Below, piece by piece: positions 25,072 to 34,105 of a stretch of 64,000 nt of DNA (its first letter is position 1; each line of letters opens with the position of its first letter). The DNA comes from Halorubrum yunnanense (GTDB lineage Archaea > Halobacteriota > Halobacteria > Halobacteriales > Haloferacaceae). The position numbers and the translations under genes are program-made. The stretch spans positions 37,300-101,299 of the forward strand of contig NZ_JAODIX010000001.1 of assembly GCF_026586675.1 (NCBI RefSeq), in the 5' to 3' direction. Below the pieces are notes generated by a model. That model ran no database searches and was not told the origin of the DNA. It was given only the letters and a program-made list of their open reading frames with translations.

Positions 25072-26754
25072 GTGAGACGGACGACCGTCCTCGCCGTGTT
25101 CGCCGCCGCGCTAATGCTGACGAGCGGGACCGTCGGCGCGGCCGCCGGCGTGGCGCCCGCGAGTTCGACGGCCGTCGAGTCGTCGCCGACGGATCTCACC
25201 GGGACGGCGGCGCCGGACCCGGCCGCGCAGTCGCAGGTGTCCGGCGTCGTGGAAGGCTCGCCCGACCTGTCAGTCGTCACCGCCCGGCCGGAAGTGACGC
25301 CCGGACGGACGAACGAGGTGACGCTACAGGTCGTCAACGATGGTGACGTCAATCTCGGGACGCCGCAGACGCGCGACATCGTCACCACCGCACGCAACGT
25401 CCGTCTGACGGCCGACGCGGACGATTCCCCGCTCACGGTCGAGACCGGAACGCTGGCGCTCGGCGCCGTGACCGAAACTGCCCCCCGCGAGGTGCCGATC
25501 GCGGTGACCGTGCCGAACGGCACCGATCCGGGCAACTACGAACTCGAGGTCGAACTGGAGTACTCGTACACCCACCGACAGTCGGGCGGCGTCACCATCG
25601 ATCGGTCGGAGACAGTCACCGCCGAGGTCGACGTTGAGGTCACCGAGGACGCCCGTTTCCGAATCGTCGACGTGACGACCGACGCGCAGATCGGCGACCA
25701 GGGCACCCTCGAGGCGACGGTCAGGAACGTCGGCGCGACGGCCGCGTACGACGCGACGGTCGCGCTGGAGTCGTCGAGCGCCGGACTGGGACTCGGACAG
25801 GGGACGTCGGACGCGGCCCGGATCGACTCGATCGCTCCCGGCGAGAGCGTCACGCTCCCCTACGACGCCGCGTTCACGTCGACGGCACCTGCCCGACAGT
25901 ACGCCCTCACCGGCAACGTCGCCTTCGAGACGCCGGACGGTATCCCCCATGTCGACGAGGGGCTCTCCGCCGGCGTGGCGCCGCTCGGGGAGCAGACGTT
26001 CGCGGTGAGCGACGTCGAGTCCACGCTGCGCGTCGGCGCGGACGGCGAGCTCACGGGCACCGTGACGAACGACGGGCCGGCCCCGGCGGACAACGTCGTC
26101 GTTCAGTACGCGGGCGACTCCCCGAACGTCATCCCGATCGAGCGGTCGACCGCCGTCGGGCCGCTCGAGTCGGGCGAATCGACGTCGTTCGCCCTTCCCA
26201 TCTCGATCGGGGGCGAGGCCGAGACCGGGCTCCAGTCCATCGATCTCGCGGTCCAGTACCGCAACGACGACGGCGAGGCTCGCCGCTACGACGAGTTGGC
26301 CGTCGGCGCCGACGTCGCGCCGGAGCGCGACCGATTCGGCGTCGCCGTCGAGAACCGCAGCATCGAGGCGGGCGGCACGCGGACCGTCGAGGTCGCCGTC
26401 ACGAATAACCTCGACGAGCCCGCCAGAGACGTCGAGGCGCGGCTGTTCGCCGACGACCCGCTCGACACGGGCGCCACCGATACAGGGTACGTCCAGTCGC
26501 TCGGGCCGGGCGAGACGACGACGCTGAGATTCGAGCTGACGACGACCGGATCCGCGACGGCCGGGAGCACGTACCCGGTCTCGCTCGACTTCCGGTACGA
26601 CGACGCGGACGGCGACAGCCAGCTATCGGACACCTATCGGGTCCCGATCGAGGTGACCGCGAGCGAGGGGGGCGGGCTTCCCGTTCCCGTCATCGTCGTC
26701 GCGCTGCTCGTCCTCGGCACGGGCGCGCTCGTCGTCTATCGGAGGCGGCAGTAG
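25072..26754 (+). CDS. Secreted CARDB/COG1361-like protein with C-terminal membrane anchor
   Basis: A 560-aa protein with GTG start and a G-rich Shine-Dalgarno. A signal peptide (about 1-25) is followed by several Ig-like CARDB/COG1361 repeats, recognised by recurring segments such as GDQGTLEATVRNVGATAAYD, DGELTGTVTNDGPAPADNVV and GGTRTVEVAVTNNLDEPARD. A single C-terminal helix and RRRQ tail follow. It lacks a PGF motif. It overlaps or abuts the RND gene 3 nt downstream. In haloarchaea this pairing is recurrent, and the surface protein may act as an outside partner of the transporter. That role is inference. Confidence 0.85.
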   Translation: MRRTTVLAVFAAALMLTSGTVGAAAGVAPASSTAVESSPTDLTGTAAPDPAAQSQVSGVVEGSPDLSVVTARPEVTPGRTNEVTLQVVNDGDVNLGTPQTRDIVTTARNVRLTADADDSPLTVETGTLALGAVTETAPREVPIAVTVPNGTDPGNYELEVELEYSYTHRQSGGVTIDRSETVTAEVDVEVTEDARFRIVDVTTDAQIGDQGTLEATVRNVGATAAYDATVALESSSAGLGLGQGTSDAARIDSIAPGESVTLPYDAAFTSTAPARQYALTGNVAFETPDGIPHVDEGLSAGVAPLGEQTFAVSDVESTLRVGADGELTGTVTNDGPAPADNVVVQYAGDSPNVIPIERSTAVGPLESGESTSFALPISIGGEAETGLQSIDLAVQYRNDDGEARRYDELAVGADVAPERDRFGVAVENRSIEAGGTRTVEVAVTNNLDEPARDVEARLFADDPLDTGATDTGYVQSLGPGETTTLRFELTTTGSATAGSTYPVSLDFRYDDADGDSQLSDTYRVPIEVTASEGGGLPVPVIVVALLVLGTGALVVYRRRQ

Positions 26755-26757
26755 CTG

Positions 26758-29238
26758 ATGTCGGTCGGCGAGCGGATCGAGGCGGGGACGCGCCGGCTCA
26801 ACGACGCCGTCGTCGACCGGCCGCGACAGGTCGTCGTCGCGTTCCTCCTGATCACGTTGGTGTTTTCCGGCGGGATCGGGCTCGTCAGCACCGACACCGG
26901 CGCCACCGACGCCTTCACCGAAGGCCTCGACGAGCAGGAAGCGCTCGACGCGGTGAACCAGCAGTTCGACGATCCGTTCGAACCAGAGAGCGAATCCACC
27001 CAGCTTATTCACACCGGCGGAAACGTCCTGACCCAGGAGGCGCTCCTCCGCGAGCTCCGGCTGCTCGAGGAGATCACGCGCCGCGATGACCTCCGAGTGT
27101 CGTCAGCGAACGGGCCCGCGACGGTGGTCGCCCGAGCGATCGACCCCTCGGCGACGACGATTCCGGAGCAGCGGCGCGCGCTGGAGGGCGCCAGTCCGAC
27201 ACAGATCCGTCGCACGGTCCGCGCCCTTCAGGACGATCCCCGATTCAACCGGGCGGTGTCGACCGATTTCAACCCGACGAGCGCCAGCGCGTCGGCCTCG
27301 ATCACGGTCGTGTCCCACGAGGTCCCCGCCGGCTTCACCGACGCGGACCTACAAGACGTCCAGACGACGATCCAAGCGATCACCGCCGACTCCCCCGGCG
27401 ACATCCGGGCGTTCGGCACCGGGATCACGAACGCCGAGACGGCCAACGTCATCGTCGACTCGCTCACGATCGTGATGCCGGTCGTCGTCCTCCTGCTGCT
27501 CCTGTTCCTGGTCGTCGCCTACCGCGACCCGATCGACTTGGCGTTGGGGCTGTTGGCGCTGCTGATGACGGTCGTCTGGACGTTCGGCTTCCTGGGCTTC
27601 TCCGGGATCCCCTTCAGCCAACCGATGATCTCGGTCCCCGTGCTGTTGCTCGCCGTGGGGGTCGACTTCGGGATTCACATCATCAACCGCTACCGCGAGG
27701 AGGCGGTCAAGGGGTACGAGCCCCTTGAGGCGATGCGCGAGGCGAACAACCAGCTGATGATCGCCTTCGTCATCGTGACGGTGACGACGGTGTTCGGCTT
27801 CGGCGCGAACGTGATCTCGGATCTCGGCCCGATTCGCGACTTGGGTATCGCCTCGGCGACCGGGATCACCTTCACGTTCCTGATCTTCGGGCTGTTCCTC
27901 CCGGCGGCGAAACTGGAGGTCGACAGGCTCCGCGAGGCGTACGGCGTCCCCGAGTTCAACTCGGCGCCGATCTCCTCGAGCGACTCGGCGCTCGGCCGGC
28001 TGCTGACGCTCCCGACGCAAGTCAGTCGGTACGCGCCGATCGCCTTCGTACTCGTACTGCTCGTCACCGGCGGGATGGCGGGGGCGTACGGCAGCGGCGT
28101 CGACACCTCCTTCGAGACGGAGGACTTCCTGCCGCCCGAGGAGCTGCCCGAGTACGTGACCGGCCTGCCGGAGCCGTTCGCGCCCAGCGAGTACACCGTC
28201 ACGGAGACGATCACGCTCTTGGAGGACCGCTTCTCGACGAACCAGGACCAGTCGGTGACGATATACGTCGAAGGGAACTTCCAAGAGGACCACGCGTTGG
28301 AGGCGCTCGCAGCGCCGAACGACGACCCGCCGGGCGCGCTCGCGGTCGGGGAGGGCGGGAGCGCGCGCCCGACCAGCATCGTCACCGTGATCCAAGCGCA
28401 GGCAGACCGCGACCCCGAGTTCGCCCGCCTGGTCGCTCGCAGCGACGCCGACGGGAACGGGATTCCCGACCGCAACCTCGAACTGATATACGACGAGCTG
28501 TTCGCCTCGCCAGCCGGCGACCGCGCCGCGCAGTACCTCACGCCGGACCGCCGGTACGCGCAGGTCGACTACGCGATCGACGCCGGCGCCTCCCAGGGCG
28601 AAGCCTCCGCCGACGCCCGGGAGTTCTCCGGGGAGTTCCGATTTGCGGCGACGGCGACGGGCCAGCTCGTCGTGTTCGACGCCGTGACGGACGTCATTTT
28701 CAACTCCGCGATCGAGGGGCTGATCCTCGCGATGGCGCTGACTGGAGTCTTCCTCGTCGTCGCCTACGGGGTGTTAGAGGGGAAGCCACTGCTCGGAGTC
28801 GTGAACCTCTTCCCCATCCTCATCGCCATCGCGTTCCTGCTCGGGACCATGCGGTTCCTCGGGCTCTCGCTGAACGCGCTGACCGCGACGATCCTCTCGA
28901 TCTCGATCGGGCTGGGTATCGCCTACTCGGTCCACGCCACACACCGGTTCGTCGACGAGTTCAACCGGAACGCGGACGCCTACGAGTCGATGATCGTCAC
29001 CTTCTCCGGGACGGGCGGCGCCCTCCTCGGGAGCATGCTGACCACGTCGCTCGGGACCGGGGCGCTCGCGCTCGCGATTACGCCCGTGTTGGGTGACTTT
29101 GGGCTACTGACCGCGCTGAGCGTCCTGTACTCGTTCGTGTTCACGATCGTGGCGCTCCCCCCGGCGGTGCTGTTGTGGGAGCGGTATCACGGCGCCTGGT
29201 CGGACCTCGAACTGCCCGTCGGAACCGGTTATAACTGA
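26758..29238 (+). CDS. RND-superfamily transporter (MMPL/HAE3 type)
   Basis: An 826-aa membrane protein. One N-terminal helix (about 22-44) precedes a large outside loop. Then come five helices including VVVLLLLLFLVVAYRDPIDL and VGVDFGIHIINRYREE, where the buried Asp is the likely proton relay. The pattern repeats in the second half (ending around VLYSFVFTIVALPPAVLLWE), giving the usual two-fold RND layout. HAE3/MMPL proteins move hydrophobic molecules. The TetR gene upstream suggests ligand-induced expression. Substrate unknown. Confidence 0.92.
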   Translation: MSVGERIEAGTRRLNDAVVDRPRQVVVAFLLITLVFSGGIGLVSTDTGATDAFTEGLDEQEALDAVNQQFDDPFEPESESTQLIHTGGNVLTQEALLRELRLLEEITRRDDLRVSSANGPATVVARAIDPSATTIPEQRRALEGASPTQIRRTVRALQDDPRFNRAVSTDFNPTSASASASITVVSHEVPAGFTDADLQDVQTTIQAITADSPGDIRAFGTGITNAETANVIVDSLTIVMPVVVLLLLLFLVVAYRDPIDLALGLLALLMTVVWTFGFLGFSGIPFSQPMISVPVLLLAVGVDFGIHIINRYREEAVKGYEPLEAMREANNQLMIAFVIVTVTTVFGFGANVISDLGPIRDLGIASATGITFTFLIFGLFLPAAKLEVDRLREAYGVPEFNSAPISSSDSALGRLLTLPTQVSRYAPIAFVLVLLVTGGMAGAYGSGVDTSFETEDFLPPEELPEYVTGLPEPFAPSEYTVTETITLLEDRFSTNQDQSVTIYVEGNFQEDHALEALAAPNDDPPGALAVGEGGSARPTSIVTVIQAQADRDPEFARLVARSDADGNGIPDRNLELIYDELFASPAGDRAAQYLTPDRRYAQVDYAIDAGASQGEASADAREFSGEFRFAATATGQLVVFDAVTDVIFNSAIEGLILAMALTGVFLVVAYGVLEGKPLLGVVNLFPILIAIAFLLGTMRFLGLSLNALTATILSISIGLGIAYSVHATHRFVDEFNRNADAYESMIVTFSGTGGALLGSMLTTSLGTGALALAITPVLGDFGLLTALSVLYSFVFTIVALPPAVLLWERYHGAWSDLELPVGTGYN

Positions 29239-29358
29239 TCGACGGCTCCGCGCCGACCGCTCCCGAACCTCTGCCCGCTCGCTTATAACTGATCGGCCGC
29301 GGACCTCCGGTGAACGCATCCAACCCCGGTCACCGTCTCGGTCCCTTATAAACGATCC
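29229..29358. repeat. Three TTATAANNGATC repeats in a convergent gap
   Basis: TTATAACTGATCG (29229-29241, including the RND stop codon), TTATAACTGATCG again (29283-29295), and TTATAAACGATCC (29346-29358), the last followed by TCGCCGTCGCTC. Sequence very like the last continues from the right end of repeat copy B at 54186. The remaining part of 29239-29466 shows no gene. Confidence 0.65.
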
Positions 29359-29466
29359 TCGCCGTCGCTCACCCCCTACTCGACTACCGCCTCGCCACCA
29401 CCGGCCCCCGTCACCCGCTCCGGCCGCCGATCGAACCGGGTCGCGGCGATCGCTCGCCGAATCCGC

Positions 29467-30456
29467 TCAGTCCCGCCCGTTCGACATCGCTTCGGCCCGC
29501 TCCGGGAGTGCGGGCAAGCCGACGACCGCGACAACCGCGACGGTCGTCGCGGCCAGCGTGACGCCCGTCGAGCCGGCGAGCGCGTACGCGCCGACCCAGA
29601 GCGCGCCGGTGACGGCGAGCGCCGGGACAGCGATCCGGACCGGGACCGCGGGCTCGTCGCCGTCGACGAGCCGCCAGCCGAGCGCGCCGCCGGCGCCGGT
29701 GGCGATGCCGATCCCCGCCTCGACCACCTCACCGGTGTGGCCGCCGGCGAGCGCGACGCCGGCCGCCGCCAGCGAGACGCCCGCGGCCAGCAGGAACGCC
29801 GGCGTGGGATCGAGCCCGGCGGTCGGCTCGCGGCGGTCTCCCCGCGAGGCGTTCCGCCCGCGGAACCGCGGATCCCCCGCGAGCCACAGCGCGACGACGA
29901 CGACGCCCCCGCCCAGGACGATCCCGGCGAGCACGTCGACGAGGTAGTGGACCTCGATGACGACCCGCGAGGCCGCGACCGCGACGGCGACGAGAGCGGC
30001 CGCGAGAAGGCGCTTCCGCGCGGTCCACGCCCGGTCGTACAACAGCGCCAGCGCGAGGTACGCCGCCGCGCCCCCGGTGGCGTGCCCGCTCGGGAAGCCG
30101 AAGCCGTCGGAGAGCACCTGCGCCTCGTACCACCTCGAGAGCAGGCCGGGGAGCCACGTCGGGACGTCGGCGGGTCCCACCGCGCCCGGCGGTCGGGGGG
30201 CGGCGAACCACGCTTTGCTCAGCGCGACGGCGGCGTACGCGCACGTGACGACTGCGACCGCGGTCGCGCCCGCGCGGCGCGGCGAGGCCGCGAGCCGGTC
30301 GCCCGCGAACCAGTAGGCGACCGCCAGCAGCCCGAAGAGGAACCATGGGTCGGCGAGGTGGGTGACGGCCGCGAAGAGGACGACGACGACCTCGGGAAGC
30401 GCGTCGGCGAGAGCCGTCTCGCCGATCCCGCGCTCGGCGGTGACGAGTCCGATCAC
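29467..30456 (-). CDS. PAP2-family membrane phosphatase
   Basis: A 329-aa integral membrane protein. All three PAP2 motifs are visible: KAWFAAPRP (about 81-89), PSGHATGG (about 124-131) and SRVVIEVHYLVDVLAG (about 163-178), holding the catalytic His pair and Arg. About nine helices; the C-terminal third (after about 210) is an extra membrane segment. It likely dephosphorylates a lipid phosphate or pyrophosphate (for example polyprenyl or isoprenoid) at the membrane. Exact substrate unknown. The YihY-type gene lies just upstream. Confidence 0.92.
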   Translation of the reverse strand: MIGLVTAERGIGETALADALPEVVVVLFAAVTHLADPWFLFGLLAVAYWFAGDRLAASPRRAGATAVAVVTCAYAAVALSKAWFAAPRPPGAVGPADVPTWLPGLLSRWYEAQVLSDGFGFPSGHATGGAAAYLALALLYDRAWTARKRLLAAALVAVAVAASRVVIEVHYLVDVLAGIVLGGGVVVVALWLAGDPRFRGRNASRGDRREPTAGLDPTPAFLLAAGVSLAAAGVALAGGHTGEVVEAGIGIATGAGGALGWRLVDGDEPAVPVRIAVPALAVTGALWVGAYALAGSTGVTLAATTVAVVAVVGLPALPERAEAMSNGRD

Positions 30457-30471
30457 GAGCCGGTCACTCGT

Positions 30472-31815
30472 TCAGTCGTCGCCCCGGTCGCGGGCGTAGT
30501 CGAGCGCCTTCCCAGGGGTTTCGAGCAGGTTGAAGCCGATGCCGACGATGATAAACAGCGCGTACAGCCCCAGCGTCGACAGGCCGAGGATGAGCATCGC
30601 CGCGATGGCGTAGAGCCCGTCGAGAAAGGAGAACGCGCCCAAGATCAGCACCGTCCCGTACAGAAGCACGAGGTACGGCCCCCAGCCTCGGGCGTGCCCG
30701 CGCCGCATCCGGGACCGGACGTAGCGTTTCAGCTCCGACTCCACCGCGGGCTTGTCGACGGTTCGCCGCTCGACGTCGTCCTCGAACTCGTCGAACTCCG
30801 CCCGTAGCCGCCCCACCTCCTCCTGGAGCGCCGCGACGTCCGGCGCCCCCTGGGGTCGCTCCTCGTCGCCGGCGTCGCCCCCGCCGTCCGACTCGCCGTT
30901 CATACCCGTCCGTCGGCCGCGGCCGTGTTGTAACTGCCGGTCCGTGACGTCCTCTGTCGCGGCCGGCCCGCCTCGGAGGCCGGCGCCGCTCGCGAGAGGC
31001 GCGCCATCGCGGCCGGCCAGCACGACGTTGACGACCCCGCCGACCACGACGACGACGGCGGCGAGGTAGAGCCACGTGACGAGCAGTAGGACGCCGCCGA
31101 TGACGCCGTACACCTGAAACTCCCCGGCGCTCGCCGCGTACACCTGGAATCCGGCCTGCAGCAGCGTCCAGCCGATGGCGGCGACGCCCGCGCCGGGCAG
31201 GGCCTCTCGAATCCCGATGTCGGGCTCGGGGAGCAGGTAGTACACCGGGAGGAAGACGACCGCGAGGAACGCCGGTAGCGCGAGGATGCTCGCCGTCTCG
31301 ACGAGCGGGACCGCGTCCGCGGCCGCGACGAACGCGCCGACGGCGACCATCACGCCGACGCCGACGCCGACCGCGAGGACGACCGCGCCGGCGTCAGCGA
31401 GCTGCTTCACGAAGTCCGGCGGATCCTTGACGCCGTACAGCTCGCCGAACGCCGTGTCGAGCCCGCGGAACACCCTCAGGGTCGACCACAACAGCACGGC
31501 GACGCCCAGCACGCTCGCGCCGGCCCGACCGCTCGCGGAGGAGACCGCGTCGGCGACGGCGCCCTGGCCGGCGGGCGTGAGGAAGTCCCCCGCCGCCACA
31601 ACCAGCTCGCCCGCGATGGCCTCGCCGAAGACGGCGGTGGCGACGACGACGAGCAGCAGAAGCGCGGGGACGAGCGAGACGAACGCGTAGTAGGCGATCG
31701 CGGCGGCAAGAAACGTCACCTGCCGGTCGAGCGCGACGTCGACGACGCGCCGCCCCGTGCCGATTGCGCTGGTCGAGTGTCGGGACACGCCCCGCTGTTC
31801 GGGCGATGGCGACAA
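30472..31815 (-). CDS. YihY/BrkB-family membrane protein fused to a second membrane protein
   Basis: 447 aa. The first 285 or so residues are a YihY/UPF0761 protein: AAAIAYYAFVSLVPALLLLV, TLRVFRGLDTAFGELYG, and PVYYLLPEP-type loops with six helices. The last 143 residues begin at an internal MNGESDGGGDAGDEE (ATG 30903) with a coiled region (DVAALQEEVGRLRAEFDEFE) and two helices. In my view these are usually two genes. The linker (around RQLQHGRGRRTG) reads like former intergenic sequence, so this may be a fusion by stop loss or a frameshift. Both functions are unclear. Confidence 0.8.
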   Translation of the reverse strand: MSPSPEQRGVSRHSTSAIGTGRRVVDVALDRQVTFLAAAIAYYAFVSLVPALLLLVVVATAVFGEAIAGELVVAAGDFLTPAGQGAVADAVSSASGRAGASVLGVAVLLWSTLRVFRGLDTAFGELYGVKDPPDFVKQLADAGAVVLAVGVGVGVMVAVGAFVAAADAVPLVETASILALPAFLAVVFLPVYYLLPEPDIGIREALPGAGVAAIGWTLLQAGFQVYAASAGEFQVYGVIGGVLLLVTWLYLAAVVVVVGGVVNVVLAGRDGAPLASGAGLRGGPAATEDVTDRQLQHGRGRRTGMNGESDGGGDAGDEERPQGAPDVAALQEEVGRLRAEFDEFEDDVERRTVDKPAVESELKRYVRSRMRRGHARGWGPYLVLLYGTVLILGAFSFLDGLYAIAAMLILGLSTLGLYALFIIVGIGFNLLETPGKALDYARDRGDD

Positions 31816-31908
31816 AAGCGGGCCGGTGCGGTCGGGACGCGCCCGATCGGGACTCGGGAGGGCGAGATCGGGACGCGCGAGAGAGGAGTCGATCCAGGTC
31901 GGGTCGAG

Positions 31909-33075
31909 TCAGTCTGTGGCGTCGGCGTCCCCGTCCGCGCCGTCCGTCCCGTGCGCCCCGCCCAGAACCGCCGCCCGCATCTCCGGGATCGAAGCGCTGG
32001 TCTTGACCGCGGTCCCGCGGTAGTGGGCGCGGCTGGCCTCGTACCCGGCGCCTCGCAGGCGTTCGACGAACTCCTCCATGCCGATGGCGGGCTCGCCCCA
32101 CGCCTTGTACAGGCGGTGCTGGTCGTAATGCGTGGGGGTATCGAGCTCGCGGGCGACGGTCCCGAGCAGCTTCCGGGCGCGCTTCGCCTCGCCCATGTCG
32201 TCGGTGACGCGCTCGCGCACCGCGCGGGCGAAGTCGGTGTCGGCGACCGGTCCCAGCCACAGCGGCCCGGCCGTGAGCACGCGGTCGCCGCCGCAGACGG
32301 GACAGCTCTCGACGGGGTCGGCGATCAGCCCGCGGGTCGGCTCGCGCCAGAGGCAGTCCTCGCAGTTGTCGACGTACCCGAGCTCGTCGATGCAGGCGTC
32401 GGCCGCCTGCGCGCCCGACTCTAACTCGAGGTAGGTCCGCGCGTAGTGGCGCGAGACGTGCGAGGCGATCGGCCGGGCCGCCTTGTCGTAGCGCGCCGCG
32501 GTGCGCACCAGCGCGGAGATCAGCGTGCGGAGCCCCATCTCGGGGTGGTAGTCGGTGTTGCGCGGGACCGCCCCGTACTTCCGGATCCCGCTGTTGAGGT
32601 GCGCGCCGCAGAGTGGAGCGGTGTCGGTCGCCGTGACGCAGACGAGGTTGCGCGCGTTCGCGAACGCGGCGTCCGCGAAGGGGATCGGCGTCCCGTACGG
32701 GTCGAGGTCGACGACGTCGAACGGCCCGTCGTCGTACAGGAGCGCGTTGACGTCGCGGTGGACCGCCTCCCCGTCCAGGTCGTTGGCGGCGAGGTTCTCG
32801 GCCGCGAGGTCGACGGCGTCCGGGTCGACGTCGGCGCAGGTGACGTCGTACCCCTCGGCGGCGGCGCGGACCCCGCGGATCCCGGAGGCCGCCATCGCGT
32901 CGAGGTACGAGGCCGCCCGCGGCTCGCGGTCGCGGTACGCGCGCAGGACCGCGACGGTGACGTCGCGGTTCAGCTCCTGGGTCGGGTTGAAAAAGACCCC
33001 GCCGCCGGTGCCCTCGCTGGCCCCGTCGCGGGCCTCGGGAACGGAGACGGTGAGACCGCCCTCCTCGATGTCCAT
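31909..33075 (-). CDS. trm1: tRNA (guanine(26)-N2)-dimethyltransferase
   Basis: A 388-aa protein. The start is [18 protein letters not shown] (ATG 33075); upstream in-frame sequence is not protein-like. [20 protein letters not shown] and [16 protein letters not shown] form the SAM-binding N-terminus. The catalytic motif region is [14 protein letters not shown]. The four-cysteine zinc site is [10 protein letters not shown] with ESCPVCGG. It makes m2,2G26 in tRNA. Divergent from the coiled membrane protein. Confidence 0.95.
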   Translation of the reverse strand: MDIEEGGLTVSVPEARDGASEGTGGGVFFNPTQELNRDVTVAVLRAYRDREPRAASYLDAMAASGIRGVRAAAEGYDVTCADVDPDAVDLAAENLAANDLDGEAVHRDVNALLYDDGPFDVVDLDPYGTPIPFADAAFANARNLVCVTATDTAPLCGAHLNSGIRKYGAVPRNTDYHPEMGLRTLISALVRTAARYDKAARPIASHVSRHYARTYLELESGAQAADACIDELGYVDNCEDCLWREPTRGLIADPVESCPVCGGDRVLTAGPLWLGPVADTDFARAVRERVTDDMGEAKRARKLLGTVARELDTPTHYDQHRLYKAWGEPAIGMEEFVERLRGAGYEASRAHYRGTAVKTSASIPEMRAAVLGGAHGTDGADGDADATD

Positions 33076-33288
33076 GCCTCGGATTCGACCATCCGGCACA
33101 AAAGGACCGCGCTCCGCGCGCCGCGCGCCGCGCAGATCGCCTGCGTGACCGTCGCGGCCGCGAAGCGAGAGATTTAGCCCGTCAGCGGGGAAAGGGGAGA
33201 TACGAATGAGTACTACGTGGAGCCGACGGGCGGACGCCGGGGGCGGAGCGAGTCGCGGAGGCGACGGGGTCTCGGAGGCGGATCGCGG

Positions 33289-34002
33289 ATGGTGAGTCCG
33301 GCCCGCGTCGACGCGCTCACCGACCTCGCGTACGGCGCGCTGATCATTCTGTCGATCGTCCTCATCGCGACGCTGAACGGGACCGACGTCGGCGTCGCGT
33401 TCGGGATCGGTGTGTTCGCCTCCTACGTGGTCCACGTCGTCTGGAAGATGGCTCGGTTCGACCCCGACTGGATGACGCGGGAGGTCGCCGACCAGGTCGG
33501 CAAGGAAGTGGAGAAGAGCGTCGGCGAGACCGTTAACAAGGAAGTGGAACGGACGGTGGGCGACACCGTCAACAAGGAAGTGGAGAAGAGCGTCGGCGAA
33601 ACGGTCAGCAAGGAAGTGGAGAAGAGCGTCGAGGAGACCGTGGGCGAGAAGGTCGAAGAGACCGTGGGCGAGACCGTCGAAGAGACCGTGGGCGAGACCG
33701 TCGAAGCGACCGTCAGCGAAGAGGTGACGGGAAGGGTCGAGGAGACGGTCGGCGACACCGTCGAGAAGACGGTCGAGGAGACGGTCGAGAAAACGGTCGG
33801 CGAGGCGGTCGAAGAGAAGATCGAGGAGACGGTCGAGCAGACGGTTGACGAAAAAGTCGGTGAGACGGTTGACGAAAAGGTCGAGCAGACGGTTGACGAA
33901 AAAGTCGGTGAGACGGTTGACGAAAAGGTCGAGGAGAAGACCGGTGAGACGGAGGCAGAGGACGACGACGCCGACGTCGACTATCGACGCGGCGACTCGT
34001 AA
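33289..34002 (+). CDS. Membrane-anchored protein with long repetitive charged helix
   Basis: 237 aa from ATG 33289 ([18 protein letters not shown]). Two hydrophobic helices (about 12-50) are followed by roughly 150 residues built from units like [12 protein letters not shown], with a valine every fourth position and a 12-residue (36-bp) period. The end is acidic ([16 protein letters not shown]). A period of four differs from the heptad coiled coil. It could form a long amphipathic helix lying along the membrane, or a stacked structure. No family recognised. The DNA repeats are also direct repeats, so length may vary between strains. Confidence 0.8.
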   Translation: MVSPARVDALTDLAYGALIILSIVLIATLNGTDVGVAFGIGVFASYVVHVVWKMARFDPDWMTREVADQVGKEVEKSVGETVNKEVERTVGDTVNKEVEKSVGETVSKEVEKSVEETVGEKVEETVGETVEETVGETVEATVSEEVTGRVEETVGDTVEKTVEETVEKTVGEAVEEKIEETVEQTVDEKVGETVDEKVEQTVDEKVGETVDEKVEEKTGETEAEDDDADVDYRRGDS

Positions 34003-34105
34003 CTGCCGATCGGCGGTAGTGCTTCTGAATGCGTAATTTGGCGTCTCTCATTTTGAGCATTCCGAAGGTAATAAACCGAAACGCCCGCTATAACCATGTA
34101 AACGC

